A stretch of DNA of 64,000 bases from Sphingopyxis sp. FD7 (lineage in GTDB: Bacteria; Pseudomonadota; Alphaproteobacteria; Sphingomonadales; Sphingomonadaceae), in assembly GCF_003609835.1 (NCBI RefSeq), contig NZ_AP017898.1, forward strand, positions 1,426,001-1,490,000. Direction: 5' to 3'. Below, in pieces: positions 18,983 through 29,570 of the stretch. Position numbers and translations under genes: made by a program. Within the stretch, counting starts at the first letter, position 1, and each line of letters begins with the position of its first letter. The notes under the pieces are model-generated. The model was not told the DNA's origin, made no database searches, and worked only from the letters and a program-made list of their open reading frames with translations.

Positions 18983-21901
18983 ATGAGTCTCACCCACATC
19001 TCCGTGCGCGGTGCGCGCGAGCATAATCTGAAGGGCGTCGACGTCGATCTGCCGCGCGACGCGCTGATCGTCATCACAGGGCTTTCGGGGTCGGGGAAAT
19101 CGTCGCTCGCCTTCGACACCATCTATGCCGAGGGACAGCGGCGCTATGTCGAGTCGCTGTCGGCCTATGCGCGCCAGTTCCTCGAAATGATGCAGAAACC
19201 CGATGTCGAGCATATCGACGGCCTCTCGCCCGCGATCAGCATCGAGCAGAAGACGACGAGCCGCAATCCGCGTTCGACCGTCGCCACCGTCACCGAAATC
19301 TATGACTATATGCGCCTGCTGTGGGCGCGCGTCGGCATTCCCTATTCGCCCGCAACCGGCGAGCCGATCAGCGCGCAGACGGTCAGCCAGATGGTCGACC
19401 GCGTGATGCAGCTTCCCGAAGGCACGCGCGCCTATCTGCTCGCCCCCGTCGTCCGCGGACGCAAGGGCGAGTATAAAAAGGAACTCGCGCAGTGGCAGAA
19501 AGAGGGCTTCACGCGCGTCCGCATCGACGGTGAGTTCTACGCGATCGAGGACGCCCCGGCGCTCGACAAGAAGTACAAGCATGATGTCGAGGTCGTCGTC
19601 GACCGCATCGTCGTGCGCGAAGGCATCGAGACGCGGCTCGCCGACAGTTTCGAAACCGCGCTGAAGCTGGCCGAAGGGCTTGCTTATGTCGATCTCGCCG
19701 ACGGTGTCGTGCCCGGCCGCGAGGACGAGGAGAGCGGCGGCACGGAACAGAAAATGAAGGGCGCGGGCATCCCGGCGAATCGCCTCATCTTCTCCGAAAA
19801 ATTCGCCTGCCCGGTCAGCGGCTTCACCATCGCCGAGATCGAGCCGCGGCTGTTCAGCTTCAACGCGCCGCAGGGCGCCTGCCCCGCGTGCGACGGCCTC
19901 GGCGAACGGCTGGAGTTCGACCCCGAGCTCGTCGTCCCCAACCATGCGCTCAGCCTCAAAAAAGGCGCGGTGGTGCCGTGGGCGAAATCGAACCCGCCCT
20001 CGCCCTATTATATGCAGGTGCTCGAAAGCCTCGGCAAAGCCTATGGCTTCTCGCTCGACACGCCATGGCAGGATCTGCCCGGCGCGGTGCAGCTGATCAT
20101 CCTTTATGGCACCGGCGGCAAGCCCGTCGAACTGACCTTCAAGGACGGCAAGCGCAGCTATACGACGCACAAGGCGTTCGAGGGGGTGATCGGCAACCTC
20201 AATCGCCGGATGCTCCAGACCGAAAGCGCGTGGATGCGCGAAGAGCTGGGCAAATATCAGACCGCGCAGCCGTGCGAGACGTGCCACGGCGCGCGGCTGC
20301 GCCCCGAGCCGCTCGCGGTGAAGATCGCGGGCGAGAATATCAGCATGTCGGCGCAGCGGTCGGTTGCCGACGCGCTCCAATGGTTTTCGACGCTCGACGA
20401 GAAGCTGAACGAGCAGCAGCGCCAGATCGCCAGGGCGATCCTGAAGGAAATCAACGAGCGGCTTGGCTTCCTCAACAATGTCGGGCTGGACTATCTCAAC
20501 CTCAACCGCACGAGCGGCACGTTGAGCGGCGGCGAAAGCCAGCGCATCCGCCTTGCGAGCCAGATCGGCAGCGGCCTCTCCGGTGTGCTCTATGTGCTCG
20601 ACGAGCCGAGCATCGGTCTGCACCAGCGCGACAACGACCGGCTGCTCGCGACGCTGAAGCGTCTGCGCGACCTCGGCAACACCGTGATCGTCGTCGAGCA
20701 TGACGAAGATGCGATCCGCCACGCCGACCATATTGTCGACATGGGCCCCGGCGCGGGCGTCCACGGCGGCGAAATCGTCGCCGAGGGCACGCTGAAACAG
20801 GTGCTCGCGAACAAGAAGAGCCTGACCGCCGCCTACCTCACAGGGGCGAAAAAGATCGAGGTGCCGAAGCACCGCCGCCCCGGCAACGGCTTCGACCTGG
20901 TGCTCAAGGGCGCGCGCGCGAACAACCTCCGGAACGTCACCGCGAAGATCCCGCTCGGCACCTTCACCTGCGTCACCGGCCTGTCGGGGTCGGGCAAGTC
21001 GAGCCTGATCATCGACACGCTCTATGCCGCGGCGGCGCGCACGCTGAACGGAGCGCGGCTCGTCGCGGGGCCGCACGAGAGCCTCACCGGGCTCGAACAT
21101 TGCGACAAGGTCATCGACATCGACCAGTCGCCGATCGGCCGCACGCCGCGGTCGAACCCCGCCACTTATACGGGCGCCTTCACGGTCATCCGCGACTGGT
21201 TCGCGGGGCTGCCCGAAAGCCAGGCGCGCGGATACAAGCCGGGGCGCTTCAGCTTCAACGTCAAGGGTGGGCGCTGCGAAACCTGCACCGGCGACGGCCT
21301 CATCAAGATCGAGATGCACTTCCTTCCCGACGTCTATGTGACCTGCGAGACGTGCCACGGCAAACGCTACAACCGCGAAACGCTGGAGGTTAGGTTCAAG
21401 GGGATGAGTATCGCCGACGTGCTCGATATGACCGTCGAGGATGCGGCCGAATTTTTCAAGGCGGTGCCCGCGATCCGCGACAAGATGGCGATGCTCGTGC
21501 GCGTCGGGCTCGGCTATATCAAGGTCGGGCAACAGGCGACGACCTTGTCGGGCGGCGAGGCGCAGCGGGTGAAGCTCGCCAAGGAATTGTCGCGGCGCTC
21601 GACCGGGCAGACGCTCTATATCCTCGACGAGCCGACGACGGGGCTGCATTTCGAGGATGTGCGCAAATTGCTCGAAGTGCTCCAGGCGCTCGTCGAACAG
21701 GGCAACAGCGTCATCGTGATCGAGCATAATCTCGATGTCATCAAGACCGCTGACTATATCCTCGATCTCGGCCCCGAAGGCGGGGTCAAGGGCGGCGAAA
21801 TCGTTGCATGCGGCACGCCCGAACAGGTGGTGAAGGAAAAACGCAGCTTCACCGGGCAGTATCTCAAGCCGTTGCTGGAGAAACAGGCGCCGCCGCAATG
21901 A
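18983..21901 (+). CDS. uvrA: excinuclease ABC subunit A
   Basis: A 972-residue UvrA, the damage-recognition ATPase of nucleotide excision repair. Two ABC modules are intact: Walker [10 protein letters not shown] at 33-41 and again around residue 670, signatures LSGGESQ and LSGGEAQ, and Walker B LDEPSIGL and LDEPTTGL. Zinc-binding cysteines are seen in CPACDG and in the CETCTGDG / CETCHGKRY pair. The start [10 protein letters not shown] is fixed by family alignment and by the LexA box just upstream; there is no strong RBS. The stop overlaps the ruvX start (ATGA). Confidence 0.97.
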   Translation: MSLTHISVRGAREHNLKGVDVDLPRDALIVITGLSGSGKSSLAFDTIYAEGQRRYVESLSAYARQFLEMMQKPDVEHIDGLSPAISIEQKTTSRNPRSTVATVTEIYDYMRLLWARVGIPYSPATGEPISAQTVSQMVDRVMQLPEGTRAYLLAPVVRGRKGEYKKELAQWQKEGFTRVRIDGEFYAIEDAPALDKKYKHDVEVVVDRIVVREGIETRLADSFETALKLAEGLAYVDLADGVVPGREDEESGGTEQKMKGAGIPANRLIFSEKFACPVSGFTIAEIEPRLFSFNAPQGACPACDGLGERLEFDPELVVPNHALSLKKGAVVPWAKSNPPSPYYMQVLESLGKAYGFSLDTPWQDLPGAVQLIILYGTGGKPVELTFKDGKRSYTTHKAFEGVIGNLNRRMLQTESAWMREELGKYQTAQPCETCHGARLRPEPLAVKIAGENISMSAQRSVADALQWFSTLDEKLNEQQRQIARAILKEINERLGFLNNVGLDYLNLNRTSGTLSGGESQRIRLASQIGSGLSGVLYVLDEPSIGLHQRDNDRLLATLKRLRDLGNTVIVVEHDEDAIRHADHIVDMGPGAGVHGGEIVAEGTLKQVLANKKSLTAAYLTGAKKIEVPKHRRPGNGFDLVLKGARANNLRNVTAKIPLGTFTCVTGLSGSGKSSLIIDTLYAAAARTLNGARLVAGPHESLTGLEHCDKVIDIDQSPIGRTPRSNPATYTGAFTVIRDWFAGLPESQARGYKPGRFSFNVKGGRCETCTGDGLIKIEMHFLPDVYVTCETCHGKRYNRETLEVRFKGMSIADVLDMTVEDAAEFFKAVPAIRDKMAMLVRVGLGYIKVGQQATTLSGGEAQRVKLAKELSRRSTGQTLYILDEPTTGLHFEDVRKLLEVLQALVEQGNSVIVIEHNLDVIKTADYILDLGPEGGVKGGEIVACGTPEQVVKEKRSFTGQYLKPLLEKQAPPQ

Positions 21902-22356
21902 TCACCACCGCCGCCGCCGACTTTGCCGCCGCCTTGCCGAACGGCGGTCGCCTCGCGGGGCTCGATGTTGGCACCAAGACGATAGGCGTTGCGCTGTGCG
22001 ATGCGGGCTGGTCCTTTGCATCGCCCGACAAGACGATTGTGCGCAAGAAATTCGCCGCCGACCTCGACGCGCTCAGGGCGCTCGTCGCTGCGCAGTCGGT
22101 CGTCGGGCTGGTCGTCGGCCTGCCGCTCAACATGGACGGCAGCGACAGCCCGCGCACGCAGAGCACGCGTGCCTTTGCGCGCAACCTCGCGCCGCTCGGC
22201 CTCCCCGTGCTGCTGTGGGACGAACGCTGGTCGACCGCCGCGGTCGAACGCGCGATGATCGCCGCCGACATCAGCCGCGCCAAACGCGCCGAGCGCGTCG
22301 ACAGCGCCGCAGCGGCGTTCATATTGCAAGGCGCGATCGACGCGATGACAAGATGA
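21898..22356 (+). CDS. ruvX: Holliday junction resolvase-like nuclease RuvX (YqgF)
   Basis: A 152-residue RNase H-fold protein: [13 protein letters not shown] (Asp23) gives the first catalytic acid, and [18 protein letters not shown] and DSAAAAFIL complete the family motifs. YqgF/RuvX acts in 16S rRNA 5'-end maturation and perhaps on branched DNA. It starts inside the uvrA stop (ATGA), so it is probably co-translated with uvrA and could share its SOS control. Confidence 0.92.
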   Translation: MITTAAADFAAALPNGGRLAGLDVGTKTIGVALCDAGWSFASPDKTIVRKKFAADLDALRALVAAQSVVGLVVGLPLNMDGSDSPRTQSTRAFARNLAPLGLPVLLWDERWSTAAVERAMIAADISRAKRAERVDSAAAAFILQGAIDAMTR

Positions 22357-22490
22357 TCCTCCCTGCCGCGTAGCGGTGAGGAGGTGGCAGCGCGAAGCGC
22401 TGACGAAGGGGCCATAACGCTGCCGCTGCTGCCCTCCACCACGCCTTGCGGGCGCGGTTCCCCTCCCCATGGCTTCGCCACAGGGAGGAT
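22356..22490. repeat. dispersed element between ruvX and pyrB
   Basis: Terminal inverted repeat ATCCTCCCTG / CAGGGAGGAT encloses a G+C-rich segment with inner palindromes such as GCAGCGCGAAGCGCTG and CCCATGGCTTCGCCACAGGG. Sequences of this type (a few bp from a stop codon, no coding) recur in sphingomonad genomes. It separates ruvX from pyrB, so read-through may be attenuated here. Confidence 0.6.
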
Positions 22491-22533
22491 ACGCTTGCCA
22501 GAATCGCCGCCCTTACCTAAACGCTCCCCTTTA

Positions 22534-23529
22534 ATGACAAGCGCCACCATCCGACCCGCCAGCGACTATCCGCCCGGCGGCGATGCCTTTCGCCATCGCC
22601 ACCTCACCGGCATCGCCCAGCTTACCCCGTGGGAGATTTCCTACTTATTGGATGCCGCCGAACAATGGGTCGAACTCAACCGCAGCGGCGCGGCGAAGCA
22701 TGACGACCGGCTCGCGGGGCTGACGATCATCAACGCCTTTTTCGAAAACTCCACCCGCACGCTCCTGTCGTTCGAGATTGCCGGAAAACGCCTCGGTGCC
22801 GACGTCGTCAACATGCACGCTGCGCAGTCGAGCGTGAAGAAGGGCGAGACGCTGATCGACACCGCGATGACGCTCAATGCGATGCGCGCCGACGCCATCG
22901 TCATTCGCCACTCGGCGTCGGGCGCGGTGCAACTCATCGCCGACAAGGTCGATTGCCCCGTTCTCAACGCGGGCGACGGCCGCCACGAGCATCCGACACA
23001 GGCGCTGCTCGACGCGCTCACCATCCGCCGCCGCCTTGGCAAGGTCGAAGGACTCACCATTGCGATCTGCGGTGACGTTCTCCACAGCCGCGTTGCGCGC
23101 TCGAACATCCTGGCGCTGACCTTGCTCGGCAACGAGGTGCGCGTCGTTGCCCCCGCGACGCTGACCCCGCCCGCGATGGAACGGATGCACGTCGCCACCT
23201 TCACCGACATGGACGAGGGGCTGAAAGACGCTGACGTCGTGATGATGCTGCGCCTCCAGAACGAACGCATGGACGGCGCCTACCTGCCCTCGGCGCGCGA
23301 ATATCATGCGCTTTATGGTCTCACCCCCCAGCGGCTCGACAAGGCGAAGCCCGACGCCATCGTCATGCACCCCGGCCCGATGAACCGCGGCGTGGAGATC
23401 GACAGCAGCATCGCCGACGATCCCGCGCGCTCGACGATCACCGAGCAGGTCGAAATGGGGGTCGCGGTGCGCATGGCGTGCCTCGACATATTGACGCGCC
23501 GCCAGCGGGGAGTGCCGGGATGGAACTGA
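22534..23529 (+). CDS. pyrB: aspartate carbamoyltransferase catalytic subunit
   Basis: A 331-residue ATCase catalytic chain that makes carbamoyl-aspartate for pyrimidine synthesis. The carbamoyl-phosphate site FENSTRT (residues 70-76), RHSASGA, the HPTQALLD motif and [11 protein letters not shown] are all present. Start at [10 protein letters not shown]; there is no strong RBS, and an upstream TTG within the repeat is a weaker alternative. It overlaps the dihydroorotase-like gene by 10 bp. No pyrI is adjacent; the overlapping pyrC-like product may be a structural partner as in other bacteria with class A ATCase. Confidence 0.95.
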   Translation: MTSATIRPASDYPPGGDAFRHRHLTGIAQLTPWEISYLLDAAEQWVELNRSGAAKHDDRLAGLTIINAFFENSTRTLLSFEIAGKRLGADVVNMHAAQSSVKKGETLIDTAMTLNAMRADAIVIRHSASGAVQLIADKVDCPVLNAGDGRHEHPTQALLDALTIRRRLGKVEGLTIAICGDVLHSRVARSNILALTLLGNEVRVVAPATLTPPAMERMHVATFTDMDEGLKDADVVMMLRLQNERMDGAYLPSAREYHALYGLTPQRLDKAKPDAIVMHPGPMNRGVEIDSSIADDPARSTITEQVEMGVAVRMACLDILTRRQRGVPGWN

Positions 23530-24743
23530 GGCCGCTCCACATCGTCAATGCTCGGCTGGTCGATGGCGACACGCCGCGTCCGGGCAGCCTGCTCGCGGTC
23601 GATGGCCGTATCGCCACGATCGACCCGACCGACATTCCCGAAGGCGCCGAGACAATCGATGCCAGAGGCCAGTGGCTCGCCCCCGGCATCATCGACCTCG
23701 GCGTCTTTGCGACCGACAAGCCCGCCTTTCACTTCGGCGGGATCACCCGCGCCGCGCTGATGCCCGACAATGGCCCGCTCGACGGCGCGGGACTGGTCGA
23801 GCGCGCAGCCAAGGGCGGCAAGCCCGACCTGTGGGTCCATCCGCTCGCCGCCGCGACCAAAGGGCTTGAGGGAAAGGAACTCGCCGAAATCGGCCTGATG
23901 AAGGCGGCGGGCGCGCGCGCCGTCGCCACCGGCCGCTCCCGCATCGCCGACAGCGGCGTGATGCGCCGCGCGCTCGCCTATGCCGCCTCGCTCGGCCTCG
24001 TCACGATCATCCATGCCGAGGATGAGGGGCTGACCGCCGGCGCCGTCGCAACCGACGGCGAAATGGCGACGCGCCTCGGTCTCGCCTCCGCTCCGGCAAT
24101 CGCCGAAGCGATGGCGATCGCGCGCGATCTGGCGCTTGTCGAGGAAACCGGCGCGCCCGTCCATTTCCGCCAGGTCACGACCGCGCGCGGGCTCGACCTG
24201 ATCCGCGCCGCCAAGGCCAAGGGGCTGCCCGTGCTGTGCGGTATCACCCCCGCGCATCTGTTGCTCTCCGACACCGCGATCGGCGATTTCCGCACCTTTG
24301 CGCGCCTGTCGCCGCCGCTGCGCAGCGAGGACGACCGGCAGGCCTGCCTTGCTGCGGTGGCCGACGGCACGATCGACATATTGTCGTCAGGGCACGATCC
24401 GCGCGGCCCCGAAGACAAGCGCCTGCCCTTCGCCGAGGCTTTGCCCGGCATGGCGGGCGCCGAAACGCTGCTCGCCATGGGTCTGAACCTTGTTCGCGAT
24501 GGACATATAACGCCGGGTCGTCTGTTCGAGATGCTCGCGGCGACTCCCGCCTGCCTGCTCGGTGTCGATGTCGGCAAGCTTGCCATCGGCAAGGAAGCCG
24601 ATCTCATCCTCGTCGATCCCGATACGCCGTGGCAGGTCGACGCCAAGAAGATGGCGGCGTGGGCGGGCAACACGCCCTTCGACGGGATGCCGGTACAGGG
24701 CCGCGCAACGATGATGTGGAAGGGCGGCCAGCGGATACGGTGA
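23520..24743 (+). CDS. dihydroorotase-like protein, probably non-catalytic (PyrC' / PyrX type)
   Basis: A 407-residue dihydroorotase homologue fused by overlap to pyrB. The fold is full length ([47 protein letters not shown]), but the metal ligands are missing: the usual HxH is replaced in DLGVFATDK (residues 59-67), the His of CHVST is lost in FRQVTTARG, the second His of TPHHL is Ala, and ATDHAPH is replaced by SSGHDPRG. Inactive dihydroorotases of this kind hold ATCase catalytic chains together in Pseudomonas. A true dihydroorotase is therefore expected elsewhere in the genome. Confidence 0.85.
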   Translation: MELRPLHIVNARLVDGDTPRPGSLLAVDGRIATIDPTDIPEGAETIDARGQWLAPGIIDLGVFATDKPAFHFGGITRAALMPDNGPLDGAGLVERAAKGGKPDLWVHPLAAATKGLEGKELAEIGLMKAAGARAVATGRSRIADSGVMRRALAYAASLGLVTIIHAEDEGLTAGAVATDGEMATRLGLASAPAIAEAMAIARDLALVEETGAPVHFRQVTTARGLDLIRAAKAKGLPVLCGITPAHLLLSDTAIGDFRTFARLSPPLRSEDDRQACLAAVADGTIDILSSGHDPRGPEDKRLPFAEALPGMAGAETLLAMGLNLVRDGHITPGRLFEMLAATPACLLGVDVGKLAIGKEADLILVDPDTPWQVDAKKMAAWAGNTPFDGMPVQGRATMMWKGGQRIR

Positions 24744-24784
24744 CCGGGTCCGCGCGGCAGCGATCCCTCTTGCACGACTTTCCG

Positions 24785-24800
24785 TTTACGTTAAGGTCAG
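24785..24800. promoter_or_regulatory. imperfect palindrome upstream of nitronate monooxygenase gene
   Basis: TTTACGTTAAGGTCAG lies 27 bp before the ATG at 24828. The left arm TTTACGT resembles half-sites of MerR-type acyl-CoA regulators, but only four of seven arm positions are symmetric, so it is a weak candidate operator. Confidence 0.2.
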
Positions 24801-24827
24801 TTTCAAACCGCAACCGGAGAGTGATTC

Positions 24828-25799
24828 ATGGCCCTTCCCCCGATTTTCGACCGCCTGCGCCTGCCCGTCATCGGGTCGCCGTTGTTCATCGTGTCGGGGC
24901 CCGATCTGGTCATCGCGCAGTGCAAGGCGGGCATCGTCGGCAGCTTTCCCGCGCTGAACGCGCGCCCGCAATCGCTGCTCGACGAATGGCTGCATCGCAT
25001 CACCGAGGAGCTGGCGGCGTGGGACCGCGACAACCCCGACCGCCCCTCGGCGCCCTATGCGGTCAACCAGATCGTCCACAAGTCGAACGACCGGCTGGAG
25101 GCGGACATTGCGACCTGCGCCAAATGGAAGGTGCCGATCACGATCACCTCACTCGGCGCGCGCGAGGAGCTCAATCAGGCGGTGCATGGCTGGGGCGGGA
25201 TCACGCTGCACGACGTCATCGACGATCGTTTCGCGCGCAAGGCGATCGAAAAGGGCGCCGACGGGCTGATCCCGGTCGCCGCCGGCGCGGGCGGCCATGC
25301 CGGACGGCAATCGCCCTTCGCCCTCGTGCAGGAAATCCGCGAATGGTTCGACGGCCCCGTCGCGCTGTCGGGAGCGATCGGCCACGGCCGGTCGATCCTC
25401 GCCGCGCAGGCGTGCGGCGCCGACCTCGCCTATATCGGCAGCGCCTTCATCGCGACCGCCGAAGCGAACGCCGACGAAGGCTATAAGAACGGCATCGTCG
25501 AGGGACGCGCCGCCGATATCGTCTATTCCAATCTCTTTACCGGCGTTCACGGCAACTATCTCCGCCAGTCGATCGTCGCGGCGGGCATGGACCCCGACAA
25601 TCTGCCCGAAGGCGACCTCAAGACGATGAATTTCGGATCGGGCGGCAACACCAAGGCCAAGGCGTGGAAGGACATCTGGGGATCGGGTCAGGGGATCGGC
25701 GCCGTTTCCGCGGTGCGTCCCGTCGCCGAGTTTGTCGCCGAACTGGAGGAGCAATATCTCGCTGCGCGCCACGAATTGGCGGCGAAGGTCCGGCTCTAG
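24828..25799 (+). CDS. NAD(P)H-dependent flavin oxidoreductase / nitronate monooxygenase family
   Basis: A 323-residue TIM-barrel FMN protein of the 2-nitropropane dioxygenase family: PVIGSPLFIVSGPDLV at the start, then VAAGAGGHAGRQSPFA, LSGAIGHGRSILAAQACGAD and YIGSAFIAT, which bind FMN. The catalytic-region His (GGHAG) is conserved. Class I enzymes oxidise nitronates such as propionate 3-nitronate; other members are acting reductases, so the substrate is open. RBS CCGGAGAG precedes the ATG. The TAG stop at 25797-25799 is the first triplet of a partial MITE-like repeat. Confidence 0.85.
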   Translation: MALPPIFDRLRLPVIGSPLFIVSGPDLVIAQCKAGIVGSFPALNARPQSLLDEWLHRITEELAAWDRDNPDRPSAPYAVNQIVHKSNDRLEADIATCAKWKVPITITSLGAREELNQAVHGWGGITLHDVIDDRFARKAIEKGADGLIPVAAGAGGHAGRQSPFALVQEIREWFDGPVALSGAIGHGRSILAAQACGADLAYIGSAFIATAEANADEGYKNGIVEGRAADIVYSNLFTGVHGNYLRQSIVAAGMDPDNLPEGDLKTMNFGSGGNTKAKAWKDIWGSGQGIGAVSAVRPVAEFVAELEEQYLAARHELAAKVRL

Positions 25800-25822
25800 A
25801 CCCTGTCTCGGTAAGATTGAAG
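25797..25822. repeat. partial copy of the MITE-like element end
   Basis: TAGACCCTGTCTCGGTAAG... matches the 26-bp terminus of the element at 63613-63786 with a few mismatches, and is followed by GACGACCGCC as in that element's other end. Only one end is present, so this is a remnant. It provides the stop codon of the nitronate monooxygenase gene and lies 30 bp before the convergent kup stop. Confidence 0.65.
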
Positions 25823-25852
25823 CGACGAGTCGGAGGCGAAGACGACCGCCGG

Positions 25853-27814
25853 TCAGATCGCGACCTGACTCCCCAGCTCGACAACGCGGTTGGTCGGCAG
25901 GCGGAAATACTCCATCGCGCTTTCCGAATTGCGGAGCATCCACGCGAACAGTTTTTCGCGCCAGATCGGCATTCCGGGCTTCTTCGCCGCGATCAGCGTC
26001 TGGCGCGACAGGAAGAAGCTGGTTTCCAGCATCTTGAACTCGCCGCCACAGCTCGACACCCGGCCCAGCGCTTCGGGCACGTCGATCGGCTGCATGAAGC
26101 CATAGTTGAGCACGAGCCGGTGGAAACCCTGCCCCAGATCCTCGAGTTGGCAGAGCTTGCTTTCGGGGACGAAGGGCACGTCGGCGATCTTGATCGTGAG
26201 CAGGATGATGCGCTCGTGCAGCACCTTGTTGTGCTTCAAATTGTGGAGCAGCGCGTGCGGCACGCCGTCGCTGCTCGACGTCATGAACACGGCGGTGCCG
26301 GGCACGCGCGTCGCGCTGTTCGCGGCCGACTTCACGAAAATCGGGATCGGCATCGCGCCTTCGGCCATTTCCTGCTGCATCAGTTTGCGTCCGCGCGACC
26401 AGGTGGTCAGCAAGGTAAAGATCACCAGGCCGATCGCCAGCGGCACCCAGCCGCCATCGGGCACCTTGATCAGATTGGCGCCGAAATAGGCAATATCGAC
26501 GATGAAGAAGACCGCGAGCACCGGCAGCGCCTTCCACGCCGGCCATTTCCACAAGGTAAAGAGAACGACGCTCATCAGGCAGGTGTCGATGAACATCGCG
26601 CCGGTCACCGCGATGCCATAGGCCGCGGCGAGGTTGCTCGACGAGCCAAAGCCCAGGACGAGCAGGATCACCATGATCATCAACCCCCAGTTGACGATCG
26701 GAATATAAATCTGACCCGCGGCCGACGCGCTGGTGTGCTCGACGCGCAGGCGCGGCATGAAACCCAGCTGGATCGCCTGCTGCGTCAGCGAGAAGGCGCC
26801 CGAAATCACCGCCTGGCTGGCGATGATCGTCGCGAGCAGCGCGAGAATGACGACGGGCAGCTCCAGGAACTGCGGCATCATCTGGAAAAAGGGATCGGAA
26901 ATCAGCTCGGCGCGTGGCCCCGCTTCGGCCGCGAGAACCATCGCGCCCTGCCCCATATAGTTGAGCATCAGCGCGGGGAGCACGAAACTGAGCCACGACA
27001 GCCCGATCGGCCCGCGCCCGAAATGCCCCATGTCGGCATAGAGCGCCTCCGCCCCGGTCACGGCGAGCACGACCGCGCCCAGGGCTATGAAGGCAGTGAA
27101 GCCGTCGAGATAGAAAAAGCGCAACGCGTTCACCGGATTGAGCGTCTCGACGATAATCCACGGATTATTGCCGATATGCAGGATGCCGAGCGCTGCGAGC
27201 ATCAGAAAATAGAGCAGCATGATCGGGCCGAACAGCGCGCCGACCCTGGCCGTTCCGCGCGCCTGGATCGCGAACAGGCCAATCAGGATCGCGAGCGCGA
27301 TCGGGACGATATAGGGCTCGAAACCTTCGTCGACATAGGACAGACCCTCGGTCGCCGACAGCACCGACATCGCCGGGGTAATCATGCTGTCGCCATAGAA
27401 GAGCGCGGTCGCGAACACGCCCAGCAGGACGATCGGCCAGGTCCAGCGCTTGCCCTCCGACGACCGGCTGATCAGCGCGAGCAGCGCGAGGCTGCCCCCC
27501 TCGCCCTTGTTGTCGGCGCGCATGATCGTCATCACATATTTGAAGGTGACGACGAGCATCATCGACCAGAAGACCAGGCTCAGAACGCCATAGATGTGCA
27601 GCCGGTCGGGCTCGATCGGGTGATGGCCGGCGAAGGTTTCGCGGAAGGCATAAAGCGGGCTGGTGCCGATGTCGCCGAAGACGACGCCGATAGCGCCGAC
27701 GGCAAGCTTCAGCTTGCCATCGCCATGATGCCCATGGCCGTGATGGCCGGTTTCGGCGGCGGCTTCGATGGCGGTTGCCACGCCCTCGGCCGCCTGTTGC
27801 GACTCAGCAGTCAT
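25853..27814 (-). CDS. kup: Kup-type potassium uptake protein
   Basis: A 653-residue Kup/HAK/KUP family K+ transporter. About twelve membrane segments span residues 30-450, starting with the family motif [17 protein letters not shown], then [23 protein letters not shown] and GGWVPLAIG; a cytoplasmic C-terminal domain of about 190 residues follows. The His-rich stretch before the first helix ([13 protein letters not shown]) is unusual and could bind metal or be a low-complexity tail. Start at MTAESQQ. It imports potassium by H+ symport. Convergent with the nitronate monooxygenase gene. Confidence 0.95.
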   Translation of the reverse strand: MTAESQQAAEGVATAIEAAAETGHHGHGHHGDGKLKLAVGAIGVVFGDIGTSPLYAFRETFAGHHPIEPDRLHIYGVLSLVFWSMMLVVTFKYVMTIMRADNKGEGGSLALLALISRSSEGKRWTWPIVLLGVFATALFYGDSMITPAMSVLSATEGLSYVDEGFEPYIVPIALAILIGLFAIQARGTARVGALFGPIMLLYFLMLAALGILHIGNNPWIIVETLNPVNALRFFYLDGFTAFIALGAVVLAVTGAEALYADMGHFGRGPIGLSWLSFVLPALMLNYMGQGAMVLAAEAGPRAELISDPFFQMMPQFLELPVVILALLATIIASQAVISGAFSLTQQAIQLGFMPRLRVEHTSASAAGQIYIPIVNWGLMIMVILLVLGFGSSSNLAAAYGIAVTGAMFIDTCLMSVVLFTLWKWPAWKALPVLAVFFIVDIAYFGANLIKVPDGGWVPLAIGLVIFTLLTTWSRGRKLMQQEMAEGAMPIPIFVKSAANSATRVPGTAVFMTSSSDGVPHALLHNLKHNKVLHERIILLTIKIADVPFVPESKLCQLEDLGQGFHRLVLNYGFMQPIDVPEALGRVSSCGGEFKMLETSFFLSRQTLIAAKKPGMPIWREKLFAWMLRNSESAMEYFRLPTNRVVELGSQVAI

Positions 27815-27853
27815 CGCGCGCCTTTAGACGAGCCTGCGATTTTGGAACAGGTT

Positions 27854-28519
27854 TCAATTCGGGACGCTCGCGGTGGCTTCGTCGTTCGCGTCCGGCGGCA
27901 CCGGCCCCATCGCCTGCCGCAGCTGCGCGAGCCGCATTTCGAGGTCCGCGCGCCACGGCGCATCGGCAGGGCTGCGCGCGAGCAATTCGCTCCACACCGC
28001 CTCCGCGCCTTTGAGATCGCCTCCCTGTGCCAGCGCCAACCCCGCAAAAAAGGGCGGCGCCGGGTGCGACGGATCGCGCCGCGCCGCCTCATCGAACGCC
28101 AGCGCCGCGGCGGGCGACATCATCCCGCCGCCATGCGCCGCGAGCGCATTGCCGAGGCCGACCCACAGGTCGACATTGTCGGGATATGTCTCCAGTCCCT
28201 TTTCCAGCGTCTTGGCCGCGAGTTCGGTCTTGCCCGTGCGCGCGAAGCCGTCGGACATGCCCAGCCATTGCGCCGCCGGGCCGAAGCGTTCGGCCATGCC
28301 CTGCCGCCGGTCGGTCAATGCCTCGCCAAAACCTTCGGGTTCCTCGGCCGCCGCGACGGGCTTTCCGGGCAGCGACGGGCTGCCCTGGAGCGCGTAACCT
28401 GTCAGGCCCAGCATCACCGCCGCCCCCGCCAGCGGGCGCACGGCGGAGGGCAAGCGGCCGAGCCAGAAAATGCCGCCGATCGTCAGCACCGCGGCGAGCA
28501 TGACCCACAGCCAGGTCAC
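27854..28519 (-). CDS. ccmI: cytochrome c biogenesis TPR protein CcmI (CycH)
   Basis: A 221-residue protein at the end of the ccm operon. Two membrane segments (about residues 4-20 and 28-46) are followed by TPR-like repeats (GFARTGKTELAAKTLEKGLETYP, AALAFDEAARRDP). CcmI delivers apocytochrome c to the heme ligation complex. It lacks the longer N-terminal loop of E. coli CcmH/CcmI and resembles the short alphaproteobacterial type. Start overlaps the ccmH stop (ATGA). Confidence 0.85.
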   Translation of the reverse strand: MTWLWVMLAAVLTIGGIFWLGRLPSAVRPLAGAAVMLGLTGYALQGSPSLPGKPVAAAEEPEGFGEALTDRRQGMAERFGPAAQWLGMSDGFARTGKTELAAKTLEKGLETYPDNVDLWVGLGNALAAHGGGMMSPAAALAFDEAARRDPSHPAPPFFAGLALAQGGDLKGAEAVWSELLARSPADAPWRADLEMRLAQLRQAMGPVPPDANDEATASVPN

Positions 28520-28980
28520 GCCTTGTCCTCCGCATCGCCATCGCCGCGCCGGAACCGCCCGAACGCCAGCCAGCCGCCGATCGCGAGGAACAGCAGCGGC
28601 CCGAGCCAGAGCAGCGCCGTCGCCGCGTCGAACGGCGGATCATAAGTCACCCAATTGCCATAGCGAGCCACGAGCCACGCCTTGATTTCATCGGGACTTT
28701 CGCCGGCGGCGATCTTGCTGCGCACCTCGTGCCGCATGTCGCCCGCCAGCGGAGCGTCGCTGTCGGCAATCGACTGGCCCTGACAGACGAGGCAGCGCAG
28801 TTCCTCCATCAAGGCCTTGGCGCGCGCCTCCTTCGCCGGGTCGTTCAATTGCTGATAGGCATAGGGCGCGGGCGGGAGACGGTCCTGCGCGAAGGAAGGA
28901 ACAGCGAACAGCAAGGCCAAAAACAACAATGCACCCCCGCGAAAGCGGGGGTCCAGGGCGACGTTGAACCCACGCCGCAT
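28516..28980 (-). CDS. ccmH: cytochrome c-type biogenesis protein CcmH (CcmL)
   Basis: A 154-residue thioredoxin-partner protein with the LRCLVCQGQS motif (two redox cysteines) that keeps apocytochrome c CxxCH reduced, and a C-terminal membrane helix (TALLWLGPLLFLAIGGWLAFG). The ATG at 28980 gives MRRGFNVALDPRFRGG before the signal peptide core ALLFLALLFAVPSFAQ; those first residues come from a palindromic repeat (28934-29016). A TTG at 28929 is the alternative start and has a G-rich upstream. The start is therefore uncertain; the mature protein is not affected. Confidence 0.85.
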   Translation of the reverse strand: MRRGFNVALDPRFRGGALLFLALLFAVPSFAQDRLPPAPYAYQQLNDPAKEARAKALMEELRCLVCQGQSIADSDAPLAGDMRHEVRSKIAAGESPDEIKAWLVARYGNWVTYDPPFDAATALLWLGPLLFLAIGGWLAFGRFRRGDGDAEDKA

Positions 28981-29016
28981 TGTGCCGCTCTGGATCCCCG
29001 CCTTCGCGGGGATCCA
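28934..29016. repeat. palindromic repeat inside the ccm operon
   Basis: Paired palindromes CCCCCGCGAAAGCGGGGG (from 28934) and GGATCCCCGCCTTCGCGGGGATCC (28992-29015), flanked by TCCA/TGGA. A member of the GCGAAGGCGGG family. It lies between ccmG and ccmH and overlaps the likely N-terminal codons of ccmH, where it would form a strong mRNA stem close to the start. Confidence 0.85.
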
Positions 29017-29039
29017 TGCTGTGAAGGCCTGTACTCCCC

Positions 29040-29570
29040 TCATTTCATCGCCTCGATCTTCGCGACGATCTCGGGCACCTGGTCGGCCAGGATCACGCCC
29101 TGGATCTGCTCGCGGATGATGCCCTTGCCGTCGACGAGGAAGGTTTCGGGCACCCCCGACGATCCCAGCGCGATCTGGACGCTGCTCTGCATATCGGCGC
29201 CGATGCGGTCGAAAGGATTGCCATATTCGCTCAGGAACCGGGCGACATCCTCGGGCCGGTCGCGGATCGCGATGCCGTCGATCGGCACGCCCGCGGCCTT
29301 GAGCGCCTCGAGCTGCGGCGCCTCGGCGCGGCACGGGATGCACCAGCTGGCGAACACATTGACAAGCCGCGGCTGCCCGTCGGCAAGATCGCTGCTCTTC
29401 AGCCCCGGCACCCCGGCGGTCGCGGGCGGCAGGTCGAACAGCGGCATCGGCTTGTCGATCCATTGCGACTGGATCAGCGTTTCGGCGGGCGTGACCAGCC
29501 GATAGATGAAAGCACCGAACAATAATCCCATGATTGCCAGCGGCACAAACAAGACCCAGCGGTTCTTCAT
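29040..29570 (-). CDS. ccmG: DsbE-family thiol:disulfide interchange protein CcmG
   Basis: A 176-residue membrane-anchored periplasmic thioredoxin: one helix (about residues 5-23), then the thioredoxin domain with NVFASWCIPCRAEAPQL (redox Cys77 and Cys80) and GVPETFLVDGKG containing the cis-proline region. CcmG reduces apocytochrome c or CcmH. Its ATG overlaps the ccmF stop (ATGA), so it is translationally coupled. Confidence 0.95.
   Translation of the reverse strand: MKNRWVLFVPLAIMGLLFGAFIYRLVTPAETLIQSQWIDKPMPLFDLPPATAGVPGLKSSDLADGQPRLVNVFASWCIPCRAEAPQLEALKAAGVPIDGIAIRDRPEDVARFLSEYGNPFDRIGADMQSSVQIALGSSGVPETFLVDGKGIIREQIQGVILADQVPEIVAKIEAMK

Noticed and set aside
18914..21898. Very long open frame antisense to uvrA
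   Set aside because: It is the complement of a fully conserved uvrA; high GC yields long antisense frames, and it has no recognisable domain.
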